Part shown: positions 8,875 through 19,025 of the stretch, one piece after another
Position numbering within the stretch: position 1 is the stretch's first letter
How the letters are laid out: each line of letters begins with the position of its first letter
Source: an uncultured beta proteobacterium
Lineage (GTDB): Bacteria > Pseudomonadota > Gammaproteobacteria > Burkholderiales > Burkholderiaceae
Assembly (NCBI GenBank): GCA_903846025.1
Contig: CAIMZP010000029.1
Span: 1 to 49,965, forward strand
Reading direction: 5' to 3'
DNA: 49,965 bases
The notes under the pieces: model-generated
Seen by the model: only the letters and a program-made list of their open reading frames with translations
What the model was told of the DNA's origin: nothing
Databases searched by the model: none
Made by a program: the position numbers and the translations under genes

Positions 8875-9615
8875 ATGAAACTTTTTCAGTTCGTCGTTTT
8901 GATAGGCACTTTTACCTCTTTTTGTATCAGCGCGCAGGTCATCGATATTCCTTACAAAGATGATGCGCCCACTAGAACTTTGTTAACTGCCACTCAAAGT
9001 GCAAAAGCTGTTGTTCTGCTTTTTCCGGGTGGCGGGGGAGTGTTACGACTCCAGGATGATGGCTCGAGTACTAACTTTCACACATTTGTTAGATCTAAGG
9101 ATTTATGGGCTCAATATGGAATTGATGCCGTTTTGGTCGATACACCCTATAGCCTTGGGGACGGCAGGAGTAATTCTCGGTCCACTAGAGATCATCAACA
9201 AAGAATATTAAATGTCGTTCAATATTACAGGGAAAAGCTGAATCTTCCTGTCTGGATTTTTGGTCACAGCATGGGAACGGTAAGCGTGACAGAGTTTGTT
9301 AATGGGGGTAAAGAGCAGGAAAAGCGCCTTGCTGGGGTGATTGTTGCGGGTACTTATCGGTCAGCTATGATTGATTCGGATGTCAGCATTCCAGTATTGG
9401 CTATTCACCACATAGATGATGGGTGTTCAAATACACCATTCTCTATCTCAGAAAAAATTATTAAAGATAGACCTAGCAAATCAGTAGCTCAATTTGTTTC
9501 AATTGAAGGCGGGATTAGCGAGGGAGACGTTTGCGGTTCCAAGGCCCATCACGGTTTCAATCAGAAGGAGTCTGAGTTTATTAAGGTTGCCGCTCAATTC
9601 ATTTTAAAGAACTGA
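8875..9615 (+). CDS. Secreted alpha/beta hydrolase, uncharacterised
   Basis: 246 aa with a Sec-type signal peptide (basic start, hydrophobic core to about residue 20, SAQ-type cleavage). The mature part has an alpha/beta-hydrolase layout: an oxyanion-hole LLFPGGGG segment near residue 50, the nucleophile elbow GHSMG near 130-134, an acid candidate in HHIDDGC near 178-184, and a catalytic histidine candidate in AHHGF near 223-227. Two cysteines (in DDGC and DVCGS) could form a disulfide, as expected outside the cytoplasm. The substrate is unknown. It stands alone between two terminated units and converges with the DUF192 gene 8 nt away. Confidence 0.75.
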   Translation: MKLFQFVVLIGTFTSFCISAQVIDIPYKDDAPTRTLLTATQSAKAVVLLFPGGGGVLRLQDDGSSTNFHTFVRSKDLWAQYGIDAVLVDTPYSLGDGRSNSRSTRDHQQRILNVVQYYREKLNLPVWIFGHSMGTVSVTEFVNGGKEQEKRLAGVIVAGTYRSAMIDSDVSIPVLAIHHIDDGCSNTPFSISEKIIKDRPSKSVAQFVSIEGGISEGDVCGSKAHHGFNQKESEFIKVAAQFILKN

Positions 9616-9623
9616 GCCCTCTT

Positions 9624-10079
9624 TCATTTTTTAGGTAAGCCCAAAATGACCGTTCCTGGCACAATCATTCGCTCCGAGAACCACTGCTTATTCATCTCCA
9701 AAGCGTAACGAACAGCGGCTTGGGGGCAATGATTGTTAGTGGTGTCCGCTTGCATTTCTTCGATATTCACAATTTTGCCATCATTAGAAATAAAGGCGAT
9801 AGATAAAGGAATTTTGGTGTTGCTCATCCAGAAGCAGTGACCAGCTTTTTCCTCAAAGATAAAAAGCATGCCTGAATTGGTAGGCATGCTAGATCGATTC
9901 ATGAGACCGACTTCGCGTGCTTTGGGAGTGTCTGCTACCTCAGCCTGTATGCGATAAATTCCTGTCTTAAGTTCAACGCTCTGTAAGTCGATGTTTTGCT
10001 GGCAAAAAACTGCCGTTGAAAAGGTGCTTAAGGTGACTGCAATCGCAAGTGTAATTTGTCTAAAGCAAGGTAGATGCAT
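9624..10079 (-). CDS. Secreted DUF192 family protein
   Basis: 151 aa with an N-terminal signal peptide (about 26 residues, ending near VFCQQ) and one DUF192 domain. Recognisable family stretches are AREVGLMNRSSMPTNSGMLF, HCFWMSNTKIPLSIAFI and a YALEMNKQWF end. The biochemical role of DUF192 is not settled. The convergent hydrolase at 8875-9615 is also exported, but a functional link is only a guess. No clear Shine-Dalgarno motif precedes the ATG at 10079. Confidence 0.88.
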   Translation of the reverse strand: MHLPCFRQITLAIAVTLSTFSTAVFCQQNIDLQSVELKTGIYRIQAEVADTPKAREVGLMNRSSMPTNSGMLFIFEEKAGHCFWMSNTKIPLSIAFISNDGKIVNIEEMQADTTNNHCPQAAVRYALEMNKQWFSERMIVPGTVILGLPKK

Positions 10080-10133
10080 GATGGTCTTAGTAGTAAGGAT
10101 GAGGTGATTCTAAAGCCGCGTCAATTTGTAGGC

Positions 10134-10168
10134 GAAAAAAAACCCAGGAGCAGGTCCTGGGTTTTTCG
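10134..10168 (-). terminator. Terminator of the cold-shock gene
   Basis: A 9-bp stem (AACCCAGGA with TCCTGGGTT) and 5-nt loop, flanked by A- and T-runs on both sides. It lies 17 nt beyond the csp stop codon and would stop minus-strand transcription before the DUF192 gene. Confidence 0.9.
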
Positions 10169-10185
10169 CAATGATCTAGAAACGA

Positions 10186-10389
10186 TCAAGCACCTTGAAT
10201 ATTGGTAGCTTGCTTGCCCTTAGGGCCTTGAGTAACATCGAATGTTACTTTTTGGCCTTCTTTAAGGGTTTTAAACCCAGGCATAGTAATTGCGCTAAAG
10301 TGCGCAAACATCTCTTCTTCACCATCATCAGGCTTAATAAATCCAAAGCCTTTTGCATCATTGAACCACATTACAATTCCGGTCGCCAT
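10186..10389 (-). CDS. Cold-shock protein (CspA family)
   Basis: A single CSD OB-fold of 67 aa that binds single-stranded RNA/DNA as an RNA chaperone. RNP1 is KGFGFIKP (residues 14-21) and RNP2 is the EMFAHFSAI segment (about 26-34). A Shine-Dalgarno GGAG (10398-10395) precedes the ATG by 5 nt. A good sigma-70 promoter lies about 110 nt upstream, leaving a roughly 100-nt 5' leader, typical of cold-inducible csp mRNAs. Whether this paralogue is cold-induced or constitutive cannot be read from the sequence. Confidence 0.95.
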   Translation of the reverse strand: MATGIVMWFNDAKGFGFIKPDDGEEEMFAHFSAITMPGFKTLKEGQKVTFDVTQGPKGKQATNIQGA

Positions 10390-10497
10390 GCGAACTCCAT
10401 TACATAAACTTAAAACAACCGTGATGAGTGTGAATACTTTTTAATCAGTCTCGCTCTGCAACACGCCTAAATAGGACTTAGATAAGCCTATGCGCCA

Positions 10498-10526
10498 ATT
10501 GTTTGCCCTTTATGGTGGGGTGTCAA
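10498..10526 (-). promoter_or_regulatory. Sigma-70 promoter of the cold-shock gene
   Basis: On the minus strand: a perfect -35 TTGACA (10526-10521), a 17-nt spacer and a -10 AACAAT (10503-10498, 4/6). The predicted start is near 10491, about 100 nt before the ATG. This is the best -35/-10 pair I found in the window. Confidence 0.7.
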
Positions 10527-10568
10527 GAGGATAAATACATATAGTTGTTCTAAAACACCCCTTTTTTT
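10517..10568 (+). other. Long-loop hairpin with T-run between csp and clpS
   Basis: GGGGTGT (10517-10523) pairs with ACACCCC (10555-10561) across a 31-nt loop, followed by seven T on the plus strand. The left arm overlaps the -35 of the csp promoter. It could be a weak terminator or attenuator for transcripts heading to clpS, or a chance repeat. Confidence 0.35.
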
Positions 10569-10672
10569 ATCGGAAATTGCCCCAATATGGAGTGAATAGA
10601 GCTTTTTTTGATAGTTTTCACCAAAATACTTTGGACAGCAAAATTTATTTATCTGTGTTTAGAATGTTTCTC

Positions 10673-11020
10673 ATGAGTCGCAATACGAAAAATCCAACCG
10701 TTGGCAATCCAAGCAACCCCCATATTGAAGATACTATCCTTCTCGAAAAGCAGGCCGAGAAGGTAAAGGCACCTTCTATGTACAAAGTTTTACTATTGAA
10801 TGACGATTACACGCCGATGGAATTTGTTGTAATGGTGATTCAGGAGTATTTTAATAAAGACCATGAGACGGCAACTCGGATCATGTTGCAAGTGCATTTG
10901 GTTGGAAAAGGTATTTGCGGAATTTTTACCCGTGATGTTGCGGCAACAAAAGTGCATCAAGTTATCGAGCTCTCCCGCGAAGCGGGTCACCCACTACAGT
11001 GCACTATGGAGGAAGCATGA
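10673..11020 (+). CDS. clpS: ATP-dependent Clp protease adaptor ClpS
   Basis: N-recognin that hands N-degron substrates to ClpAP. From ATG 10673 it has 115 aa: a loose N-terminal extension that enters the ClpA pore, then the folded core. The N-degron pocket residues are visible in [15 protein letters not shown], and [16 protein letters not shown] follows. The frame extends upstream to 10577, but those residues are not family-like, and an ATG at 10664 is the only near alternative. Its stop overlaps the clpA start as ATGA, indicating coupled translation. Confidence 0.95.
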   Translation: MSRNTKNPTVGNPSNPHIEDTILLEKQAEKVKAPSMYKVLLLNDDYTPMEFVVMVIQEYFNKDHETATRIMLQVHLVGKGICGIFTRDVAATKVHQVIELSREAGHPLQCTMEEA

Positions 11021-13323
11021 TTGCCCAGGAATTAGAAGTAAGTCTGCATATGGCGTTTGTTGACGCACGAGCTTCACGACATGAGTTCATCACAGTTGAG
11101 CATTTGCTCGCCGCACTCTTGGACAACGCAACTGCGGTTGAGGTGCTCAAAGCCTGCGCAGTCAATATTGCAGAGTTGCGAGCCCAGTTAAAAAACTTTA
11201 TCAATGACAATACTCCCGTTGTCCCTGGGAATGATGAAGTAGATACGCAGCCTACACTCGGTTTTCAGCGTGTGATTCAGCGCGCCATCATGCATGTGCA
11301 ATCTACATCGAATGGCAAAAAAGAAGTCACAGGCGCAAATGTACTGGTAGCCATCTTCGGTGAAAAAGATTCACATGCAGTGTATTTCTTGCAGCAGCAA
11401 GGGGTTACCCGTTTAGATGTAGTGAACTTTATTAGCCATGGTGTTCGTAAAGATCAGGCTGAGCATGTAAAGCCAGTTGAGTCAACACAAGATCCAGAAG
11501 AGGCGGCATCCGGCGGTAAAGAGAGCCCACTTGAGTTATATACCCAAAATCTTAATGTGATGGCTAAGCAAGGCAAGATTGACCCGCTCATTGGTCGTGA
11601 TAGCGAAGTGGAGCGGGTGATTCAAGTGTTGTGCCGTCGTCGCAAAAATAATCCTTTATTGGTGGGGGAGGCAGGCGTTGGTAAAACTGCCATTGCCGAG
11701 GGTCTTGCGTGGCGCATTGTTAAGGGTGACGTGCCAGATATTCTGGCTGATGCTACTGTCTACTCCTTGGATATGGGTGCGCTATTGGCGGGCACAAAAT
11801 ACCGAGGTGACTTTGAGCAACGCCTAAAGGGTGTCTTGAAATCACTAAAGGACCATGCTCATGGCGTCTTATTCATCGATGAAATCCATACTTTAATCGG
11901 AGCAGGGGCTGCTTCTGGCGGAACGCTCGATGCTAGCAACCTCTTAAAGCCTGCTCTTTCAAATGGCCAGCTTAAATGTATCGGCGCCACTACCTTTACA
12001 GAATATCGCGGCATCTTTGAAAAAGACGCAGCATTGTCCCGGCGTTTCCAAAAGATTGATGTGGTTGAGCCTACAGTAGATCAGACTGTACAAATTTTGC
12101 GTGGTCTTAAATCTCGCTTTGAGGAGCACCATAGTGTGAAATATGCAGCAGCTGCATTGGTTGCTGCTGCTGAGTTATCCGCTCGCTATATTAATGATCG
12201 CCATTTGCCTGACAAGGCAATTGACGTGATTGATGAAGCTGGCGCTGCGCAACGTATTTTGCCCAAGTCCAAGCAAAAGAAAATCATTGGTCGCCCAGAG
12301 ATCGAGGAGATTGTGGCCAAGATTGCGCGTATACCGCCTCAGTCCGTTACTGTAGACGATCGTAGTAAGTTGCAAACCTTAGATCGTGATATCAAGAGTG
12401 TTGTTTTTGGCCAGGATCCTGCCATTGAGGCCTTGTCAAGTGCAATTAAGATGACACGTGCCGGCCTTGGAAAGATTGATAGGCCTATCGGCTCATTCTT
12501 ATTTTCTGGACCTACTGGCGTTGGTAAAACCGAAGTTGCTAAGCAGCTGGCTTATATTTTAGGTATTGAACTCTTGCGATTTGATATGTCGGAGTACATG
12601 GAGCGTCATGCTGTAAGTCGTTTAATTGGGGCACCTCCTGGTTATGTAGGCTTTGATCAGGGCGGACTACTCACTGAGGCAGTAAATAAGAAGCCACACT
12701 GCGTTCTCTTGCTCGATGAGATTGAAAAAGCGCATCCAGATATTTTCAATATCCTCTTGCAAGTAATGGACCATGGAACCTTAACTGACAACAATGGCCG
12801 TAAGACTGATTTCCGAAATGTAATCATGATCATGACTACCAATGCTGGCGCTGAAGCGATGCAAAAATCCACCATGGGATTTACCAATGTGCGTGAGTCC
12901 GGTGACGAAATGGCAGATATTAAAAAGTTCTTTACGCCAGAGTTCCGTAACCGCTTGGATGCAATTGTTTCCTTCAAAGCTCTTGATGAGACCATCATCA
13001 TGCGTGTGGTTGATAAGTTCCTTATGCAGCTAGAAGAGCAATTGCATGAGAAAAAGGTCGATGCCACATTTAGTCCTGCATTGCGTGCACACTTGGCTAA
13101 ACATGGTTTTGATCCATTGATGGGCGCTAGACCAATGCAGCGCATCATTCAAGACACAGTTCGCAAGGCTTTGGCTGATGAGCTACTCTTTGGCAAATTG
13201 GCGCAAGGTGGCCATGTAGCGGTAGATGTGGATACCGATGGGAAGGTTCAGTTGAAGTTTGATGCGCCCTTAATTTCAGGTAAAGCACCCAAGGCAGATG
13301 TTGCCCCTGCAGAGGAAATATAG
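11017..13323 (+). CDS. clpA: ATP-dependent Clp protease ATP-binding subunit ClpA
   Basis: Hexameric AAA+ unfoldase that feeds substrates to ClpP. From ATG 11017 (GGAGGAAG just upstream) it has 768 aa. Order of parts: N-domain (about 1-150), acidic linker, AAA-1 with Walker A GEAGVGKT and Walker B LFIDEIHT, then AAA-2 with GPTGVGKT and [13 protein letters not shown]. The ClpP-docking loop that reads IGL in Escherichia coli reads MGF here (KSTMGFTN), just before [14 protein letters not shown]. clpP is not in the window. A terminator follows. Confidence 0.98.
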   Translation: MIAQELEVSLHMAFVDARASRHEFITVEHLLAALLDNATAVEVLKACAVNIAELRAQLKNFINDNTPVVPGNDEVDTQPTLGFQRVIQRAIMHVQSTSNGKKEVTGANVLVAIFGEKDSHAVYFLQQQGVTRLDVVNFISHGVRKDQAEHVKPVESTQDPEEAASGGKESPLELYTQNLNVMAKQGKIDPLIGRDSEVERVIQVLCRRRKNNPLLVGEAGVGKTAIAEGLAWRIVKGDVPDILADATVYSLDMGALLAGTKYRGDFEQRLKGVLKSLKDHAHGVLFIDEIHTLIGAGAASGGTLDASNLLKPALSNGQLKCIGATTFTEYRGIFEKDAALSRRFQKIDVVEPTVDQTVQILRGLKSRFEEHHSVKYAAAALVAAAELSARYINDRHLPDKAIDVIDEAGAAQRILPKSKQKKIIGRPEIEEIVAKIARIPPQSVTVDDRSKLQTLDRDIKSVVFGQDPAIEALSSAIKMTRAGLGKIDRPIGSFLFSGPTGVGKTEVAKQLAYILGIELLRFDMSEYMERHAVSRLIGAPPGYVGFDQGGLLTEAVNKKPHCVLLLDEIEKAHPDIFNILLQVMDHGTLTDNNGRKTDFRNVIMIMTTNAGAEAMQKSTMGFTNVRESGDEMADIKKFFTPEFRNRLDAIVSFKALDETIIMRVVDKFLMQLEEQLHEKKVDATFSPALRAHLAKHGFDPLMGARPMQRIIQDTVRKALADELLFGKLAQGGHVAVDVDTDGKVQLKFDAPLISGKAPKADVAPAEEI

Positions 13324-13351
13324 ACCCAGGAGATGTATTTGCCCCAAAAAG

Positions 13352-13384
13352 AAAACCAGCCGCATAAACTCGGCTGGTTTTTTA
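13352..13384 (+). terminator. Terminator after clpA
   Basis: An 11-bp stem (AAAACCAGCCG with CGGCTGGTTTT), 8-nt loop and T-run. The A-run on the left makes it usable from the minus strand too, but the convergent membrane-protein gene ends just beyond it. Confidence 0.92.
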
Positions 13385-13418
13385 CCTAGAGGTATCCTAA
13401 TTGGCTAAAGCGTCGCTT

Positions 13419-13892
13419 TTAATTCAGGACTCCGTGGGCCCCAAGTACCGAAATAAAGATGGTGATTACACTAAGAATAAAAATAACTGCATGTACTGTT
13501 TGGGTTTTTTTTAGATCACTAATGCCATTGCCATCCTTTATCAGTCGACCATGATTTTTGATAAAAAAAGGCTCAATAACAAAAAGAGCGAATATGAACA
13601 TGAGCCAGATAAATACCATGGCATGCATCCAGAAATATCGAGCATCAGAAAATCTTTGCCAGGCACTTAATTGGTAGACCATGTAAAAACCGCTAATACC
13701 AGCAAGCAAGACCGTGAATCTGGCAATAAAGGCAAAGCGATTTTCAATGCCATTAAAAATTTCCATCTGATCGTGCTTGTATGGCGACTGCCTAATTACA
13801 GGAATCAATACCATCGTTACGAATGCTACTCCACCTATCCAAATGACAATACTCAGAATATGGATAGCTCGTGCAATTGCTAATTCGTTCAT
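13419..13892 (-). CDS. CopD-like small integral membrane protein
   Basis: 157 aa from ATG 13892, with four predicted transmembrane helices: about residues 5-30 (starting ARAIHILSIVIWIGGVAF), 55-75, 85-110 and 130-155. The first-helix pattern HxxxxxxWIGG and the spaced histidines resemble the CopD/DUF2269-like family of membrane proteins, where histidines may bind copper or haem. This assignment is tentative. The open frame extends to 14030 but overlaps dut; GGTGGG lies about 9 nt before ATG 13892. It is the last gene after dut on this strand. Confidence 0.65.
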   Translation of the reverse strand: MNELAIARAIHILSIVIWIGGVAFVTMVLIPVIRQSPYKHDQMEIFNGIENRFAFIARFTVLLAGISGFYMVYQLSAWQRFSDARYFWMHAMVFIWLMFIFALFVIEPFFIKNHGRLIKDGNGISDLKKTQTVHAVIFILSVITIFISVLGAHGVLN

Positions 13893-13953
13893 ATTTAAAT
13901 ACCCACCTAAAAGTCGAAGTAAGTCATAGCCCGCAAGCTTAAAATACCAATAA

Positions 13954-14403
13954 TTAACCTCTACCAGTGCTACCAAAACCCCCCGCACCACGACTACTCT
14001 CGGTGAATTCTTCAACGACTCGAAGCTCAACTTGCAGAACAGGCATTATGACTAATTGGGCTAAGCGCTCCATGGGTTCAAGTTTGAATGTGGCAGATCC
14101 CCGATTCCAGGTGCTAACCATGAGTTCACCTTGGTAATCAGAATCAATTAAACCCACGAGATTGCCCAGCACAATGCCGTGCTTATGGCCAAGTCCAGAT
14201 CTAGGTAGGATGAAGGCGGCATAGCGTGGGTCTTCAACATAGATAGCAAGTCCTGTTGGTATAAGAATAGTTTGACCTGGCGCAATCTCAATAGCCTCAT
14301 TAATGCAGGCTCGCAAATCTAGGCCTGCACTGCCTGGCGTGCCGTAAGCAGGGAGCTGATTGCGCATGCGTTCATCGAGAATTTTTACTTGGAGTGATTG
14401 CAT
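13954..14403 (-). CDS. dut: dUTP diphosphatase
   Basis: Hydrolyses dUTP to dUMP and PPi, preventing uracil incorporation and supplying dTMP synthesis. 149 aa, with the five trimeric dUTPase motifs: [32 protein letters not shown], the [12 protein letters not shown] strand and the C-terminal P-loop-like [13 protein letters not shown] lies 8 nt before the ATG. It follows coaBC by 19 nt, matching the common coaBC-dut order. Confidence 0.97.
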   Translation of the reverse strand: MQSLQVKILDERMRNQLPAYGTPGSAGLDLRACINEAIEIAPGQTILIPTGLAIYVEDPRYAAFILPRSGLGHKHGIVLGNLVGLIDSDYQGELMVSTWNRGSATFKLEPMERLAQLVIMPVLQVELRVVEEFTESSRGAGGFGSTGRG

Positions 14404-14422
14404 GATGTTTTCCTAAAGCACA

Positions 14423-15634
14423 TTAAATTTTCTTGGCGACCAATTGAATCAGTTGGCGAGCTAGATCAAGCTTATTAGCTCTCGCTAATTTTTTTCTACC
14501 ACGCTCATCAATAATGAGAAGTTGATTGAGGTCGCTACCAAAAGTATCTGGACCAATATTACCCACAATCAATGGAATACCTTTGCGCTGGCGTTTCTCT
14601 TGTGCATGAGTTGCAAGGTCAGTGGATTCTGCAGCAAAGCCAACACAGTAGGGGCGGGATTTTCCATTCTCAGTTTTCACTGTCTTGACAACATCCAAAA
14701 GAATGTCCGGATTGGCAATGAATTCCAGTGTTGGCGCTTTTTGCCCTTGACGTTTTATTTTATCTTTGGCTGGTTTAGCAATACCCCAATCTGCCACCGC
14801 TGCTACAGCAAAAAAGATGTCACAGTCAGCCGATTTCAACGTGGCGGCATGCATTTCTTTGGCGCTAACCACATTGGTACGAGTAATTTTTCCAGTAGCC
14901 TCTAAAGGGGTATTTAGATCGCAGGGGCCGGCGACTAAATGGACTTGCGCGCCAGCCTCGATAGCTGCTCGTGCAATCGCAAAGCCCATCTTGCCGGAGC
15001 TACGATTGGTGATGCCGCGAACTGGATCAATTGCTTCAAAAGTCGGCCCAGCAGTAATAAGTACCCGCTTGCCCGCCAGTAACTTCTTCTGAAAAAATGC
15101 AACTAATTGCTCAGTAATTTCTGTTGGCTCAAGCATGCGACCTAAACCTACCTCACCACAAGCCTGAAAGCCGCTGGCTGGGCCCAATAGGGCAACACCA
15201 TCTTCTATTAATCGTTGCACACTTCTTTGTGTGGCGTCATGGTCCCACATTTGCTTATTCATAGCTGGAGCTAGGAGTAATGGACAGTCTCTTGCAAGGC
15301 AAAGTGTTGTCAATAAATCATCGGCTAAACCCAGTGATAGCTTAGCCATCAAATCGGCGCTAGCAGGCGCAATCAAAATGGCATCAGCAGATCTAGAGAG
15401 TTCAATGTGAGCCATATTATTGGCAATTGTGCGATCCCATTGGCTCGTATAAACCGGATTACCAGTAAGAGCCTGCATGGTGACCGGAGTTACAAACTGC
15501 TGTGCAGCTTCAGTCATCACCACCTGAACGCTGGCACCTTCTTGTATTAATAGGCGCGCCAACTCTGCGGACTTATATGCCGCAATTCCGCCAGATATAC
15601 CTAAAACGATTTTCTGATTCAAAAGTGATTGCAT
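14423..15634 (-). CDS. coaBC: Bifunctional phosphopantothenoylcysteine decarboxylase / synthetase
   Basis: Makes 4'-phosphopantetheine precursors for coenzyme A. The 403-aa protein is a fusion: the FMN-dependent CoaC domain (about 1-190) and the CTP-dependent CoaB domain (about 190-403). CoaC shows GGIAAYKSAELAR, PAMNKQMW and the active-site cysteine in GFQACGEVGLGRM. CoaB begins with KRVLITAGPTFEAIDPVR, followed by NRSSGKMGFAIA. The ATG at 15634 is 9 nt after the lspA stop. It lacks a Shine-Dalgarno site, so coupling to lspA is likely. Confidence 0.97.
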   Translation of the reverse strand: MQSLLNQKIVLGISGGIAAYKSAELARLLIQEGASVQVVMTEAAQQFVTPVTMQALTGNPVYTSQWDRTIANNMAHIELSRSADAILIAPASADLMAKLSLGLADDLLTTLCLARDCPLLLAPAMNKQMWDHDATQRSVQRLIEDGVALLGPASGFQACGEVGLGRMLEPTEITEQLVAFFQKKLLAGKRVLITAGPTFEAIDPVRGITNRSSGKMGFAIARAAIEAGAQVHLVAGPCDLNTPLEATGKITRTNVVSAKEMHAATLKSADCDIFFAVAAVADWGIAKPAKDKIKRQGQKAPTLEFIANPDILLDVVKTVKTENGKSRPYCVGFAAESTDLATHAQEKRQRKGIPLIVGNIGPDTFGSDLNQLLIIDERGRKKLARANKLDLARQLIQLVAKKI

Positions 15635-15643
15635 GGTGCCAGC

Positions 15644-16132
15644 TTAATGGGATTGAGGGGATTTACCAAATGACTTATTTAGTTCACTCCAAATAATAAG
15701 GAATGCACCTATGCATATCGCACTATCAGCAATATTGAAAGCGGGCCAGTGCCAGCCGCCATAATGCAAGTCAATAAAGTCCACCACCGCACCATACATA
15801 ATGCGGTCTAAGACGTTACCTAGTGCGCCGCCCAAAATAAAGCTCAAAGCCCAGCAAAGGATTTTATTACCCTGATTCCTGCGCAATAACCGCACAATGT
15901 AAGCGGAAGCTACTAAGCCAAGTGCGGTAAAAAACCAGCGTTGCCAACCAGAGCCCTGAGCCAAGAATGAAAAAGCAGCTCCAGGATTCAAAAGCAAAAG
16001 CCAGTTCATAAATGGCAATAGTCTTTCTGAAGTGCCGAACTGCAAATTACTCAATGCTAACCACTTGCTCAACTGATCGAGTAAAAGGACGATTACAGAT
16101 ATTGCTAAATAACGAAAAAATGAAGAGTTCAT
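15644..16132 (-). CDS. lspA: Lipoprotein signal peptidase (signal peptidase II)
   Basis: Inner-membrane aspartic protease that removes signal peptides from diacylglyceryl-modified prolipoproteins. 162 aa with four hydrophobic helices. The catalytic aspartates sit in GALGNVLDRIMYGAVVDFI and in FNIADSAI. LNPGAAFSFLA is the conserved asparagine-containing loop. It lies between ileS (31 nt) and coaBC (9 nt), the familiar ribF-ileS-lspA series. Confidence 0.97.
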   Translation of the reverse strand: MNSSFFRYLAISVIVLLLDQLSKWLALSNLQFGTSERLLPFMNWLLLLNPGAAFSFLAQGSGWQRWFFTALGLVASAYIVRLLRRNQGNKILCWALSFILGGALGNVLDRIMYGAVVDFIDLHYGGWHWPAFNIADSAICIGAFLIIWSELNKSFGKSPQSH

Positions 16133-16163
16133 AAAGTGATGGATTCTTTATCTTATTGATGTA

Positions 16164-19025
16164 TTAAGCAAACAAGCGATGTTCGCCATCACCAAATACA
16201 TTGCTAATGCACCTGCTACATAACTCTGGATGCTCGGAATTCATGCCAACATCTTCTGTGTGATGCCAGCAGCGACCGCACTTTTTATATTGACTGCCCC
16301 GAACTAGAACCTCTAAACCATCTTTGCTAAGTTCCACTTTAGCGCTAGACGTAATAGTGACAAAACGTAAGTCATTTCCAAGAGAGTGGATCAGCTCAAA
16401 GTCTGCTTCAGGTACTTTAATTGTTAGTTCTGCTTGGAGAGAAGAGCCAACATGACCGGCTTCCCGCTCAATCTCAATCGCCTTTGTCACCTCGGAACGA
16501 ATTTCCCGAATACGACCCCACTTAGTCAGTAACTCTGCCGCCTGAGAAATTTCTGGGAAAGTGCCAAACTCTTCCATAAAGATGGACTCTTGAATTTGCT
16601 GATTTTTGTCATGGGGAAATGATTGCCATGCTTCCTCGGCCGTAAAGGAGAGAAAAGGGGCTAACCACTTCAAAAGGTTACGGGTGATATGAAATAAGGC
16701 ATTTTGAGCGGCACGACGATCGGCTGAACTTGCCGCACTTGTATAAAGGCGATCTTTCAGTATATCTAAATAGAAACCACCCAAATCTTCAGAGCAAAAG
16801 GTCAGCATACGCGCTACTGCAGGCTGGAATTCGTAAGATTGATAATGGGCTTTCACCTCATTTTGCAGTTGATTGGCCAAGGCTACAGCGTAGCGGTCAA
16901 TCTCTAGCCACTGTTCTGCAGGCATTGCATGTTGACCCGGATCAAAATCCGACAGGTTTGCCAATAAGAAACGCAAAGTATTGCGAATGCGGCGATAGCT
17001 TTCAACTACTCGCTTAAGAATCTCATCGGAGATTGTCATCTCACCCGAGTAGTCTGTAGATGCTACCCAAAGACGAATAATTTCTGCACCCAGCTTATCT
17101 GCAACTTGTTGTGGAGCAATCACGTTCCCAACAGACTTGCTCATCTTGCGACCTTGACCGTCAACCGTAAAGCCGTGTGTAAGTAGCGCCTTGTATGGAG
17201 GTTTGCCATCTAACATGGAACCCGTCAACAATGAGGAGTGAAACCAGCCGCGATGCTGATCTGAACCCTCAAGATATAAGTCAGCCAACCTTCCGTTTGG
17301 GGTCTCGGATTCAGCTGTAAATAATTCCTTACGATGTGATCCACGAATAACGTGCCAATGGGTTGTTCCAGAATCAAACCAGACATCTAAGGTGTCGCGA
17401 TTTTTTTCGTAGTCAGCAGCTTCATCTCCAAGCAGATCAGAAACTGCTAATTTTTGCCAAGCCTCGATACCTTCTTCTTCAACGCGCAAAGCAATTTTTT
17501 CGAGCAACTCAACGGTGCGCGGATGTGGCTCGCCACTTTCTTTGTGAACCAAAAAAGCCATAGGAACACCCCATTGCCGCTGTCGTGACAATGTCCAATC
17601 TGGACGATTGGCGATCATGCTACGTAAACGTTGTTTACCCCAGGAAGGAAAAAATTCAGTGCTTTCGATGCCCGCAAGAGCGGTGTCACGTAAGCTAGCT
17701 TTACCATCGGAGGGCATCTTATCCATACTGGCAAACCACTGTGATGTAGCGCGATAAATGATGGGTGATTTATGGCGCCAGCAATGCATGTAAGAGTGGG
17801 TATAAGTCTTATCTCTCAATAGGCTACCCGCTTCGCGCATGGCTTCAACTATTTTTGGATTAGCCTTCCAGATATATTCATTAGCGAATAAAGGTAACCA
17901 AGAGGCATACACTCCATTGCCCATGACAGGATTGAGAATGTCTTTATCAGCCAACTTATTTGCTTTGCAGGATTTAAAGTCTTCCTCGCCATATGCTGGT
18001 GCTGAGTGCACGACACCAGTGCCGGTATCTAAGGTCACATAAAGCGCTGGATAGATTGGTGAAAGGCGTTTATAGCCTTCATGCAAGGGCGCTAGGGGGT
18101 GCCAAAAGGAAATGTTTGCCAATTGACTGCCTAAGCAAGTGGCAATTATCTTGCCTTCAAGACCGTAATCTTCCAAACAAGTTTCGACGCGATCATTAGC
18201 AAGAATCAGTAGTCTGTCTCCAACTTCAACCAATGCGTATGTGAGTTCTGGATGCACATTTAACGCTTGGTTGGCAGGAATGGTCCACGGTGTTGTAGTC
18301 CAGATTATGATCATCCCAGGTTTGGCCGGGATCTCATTTATACCAAAAGCTTTTGCCAGCTGTGGACGCTGCGCATCATCAAATGCAAAGCCAACATCCA
18401 CTGTTGGATCAGTTTTGTCATGGTATTCCACTTCAGCTTCAGCTAGTGCAGAGCCGCAATCGAAACACCAGTTGACTGGCTTGAGGCCGCGGAAAACATA
18501 ACCCTTTTCCCAGATTTTTCCTAATGCACGAATTTCATCTGCCTCATTACCAAAGTTCATAGTAAGGTAAGGATTATTCCAGTCCCCAAGCACCCCTAAG
18601 CGCTCAAAATCCTTCTTCTGCTTATCTACCTGAATTTGTGCATAGGCCCGCGCCTTGGCTTGCACTTCCTCAGTTGGTAAATTTTTACCAAATTCTTTTT
18701 CAATCTGAATCTCAATAGGCATGCCATGGCAATCCCAGCCTGGAACATAAACAGAATCAAAACCCATCAACCAGCGGGACTTGACAATCATGTCTTTCAG
18801 AATCTTATTGACTGCGTGGCCAATGTGAATATCACCGTTTGCATAGGGTGGGCCATCATGCAAAATGAATTTCGGATGATTGGCATGTGCCTCCCGAATT
18901 TTTTCATAAAGTTTTTTCTTCTGCCATTGCGCGACCCACTGTGGCTCTCGCTTAGGCAGATCTCCTCGCATGGGAAAGGACGTCTCTAAAAGATTAACGG
19001 GATAGGAATTTACTTTTTCAGACAT
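16164..19025 (-). CDS. ileS: Isoleucyl-tRNA synthetase
   Basis: Class Ia aminoacyl-tRNA synthetase with CP1 editing domain. 953 aa from ATG 19025; the frame is open to 19073, but that part lies inside ribF. The HIGH box is in [19 protein letters not shown], the KMSKS box in [14 protein letters not shown], the editing domain contains [13 protein letters not shown], and a C-terminal zinc finger has four cysteines in CGRCWHH and LCSRCIS. The start overlaps the ribF stop by 8 nt, implying coupled translation. Confidence 0.98.
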   Translation of the reverse strand: MSEKVNSYPVNLLETSFPMRGDLPKREPQWVAQWQKKKLYEKIREAHANHPKFILHDGPPYANGDIHIGHAVNKILKDMIVKSRWLMGFDSVYVPGWDCHGMPIEIQIEKEFGKNLPTEEVQAKARAYAQIQVDKQKKDFERLGVLGDWNNPYLTMNFGNEADEIRALGKIWEKGYVFRGLKPVNWCFDCGSALAEAEVEYHDKTDPTVDVGFAFDDAQRPQLAKAFGINEIPAKPGMIIIWTTTPWTIPANQALNVHPELTYALVEVGDRLLILANDRVETCLEDYGLEGKIIATCLGSQLANISFWHPLAPLHEGYKRLSPIYPALYVTLDTGTGVVHSAPAYGEEDFKSCKANKLADKDILNPVMGNGVYASWLPLFANEYIWKANPKIVEAMREAGSLLRDKTYTHSYMHCWRHKSPIIYRATSQWFASMDKMPSDGKASLRDTALAGIESTEFFPSWGKQRLRSMIANRPDWTLSRQRQWGVPMAFLVHKESGEPHPRTVELLEKIALRVEEEGIEAWQKLAVSDLLGDEAADYEKNRDTLDVWFDSGTTHWHVIRGSHRKELFTAESETPNGRLADLYLEGSDQHRGWFHSSLLTGSMLDGKPPYKALLTHGFTVDGQGRKMSKSVGNVIAPQQVADKLGAEIIRLWVASTDYSGEMTISDEILKRVVESYRRIRNTLRFLLANLSDFDPGQHAMPAEQWLEIDRYAVALANQLQNEVKAHYQSYEFQPAVARMLTFCSEDLGGFYLDILKDRLYTSAASSADRRAAQNALFHITRNLLKWLAPFLSFTAEEAWQSFPHDKNQQIQESIFMEEFGTFPEISQAAELLTKWGRIREIRSEVTKAIEIEREAGHVGSSLQAELTIKVPEADFELIHSLGNDLRFVTITSSAKVELSKDGLEVLVRGSQYKKCGRCWHHTEDVGMNSEHPELCSRCISNVFGDGEHRLFA

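Noticed and set aside
10195-10407. 70-codon frame antisense to the cold-shock gene
   Set aside because: Shadow of the csp coding strand; no independent support.
13893-14030. N-terminal extension of the CopD-like protein
   Set aside because: Overlaps dut and adds a non-membrane-like start; ATG 13892 begins the first helix directly.
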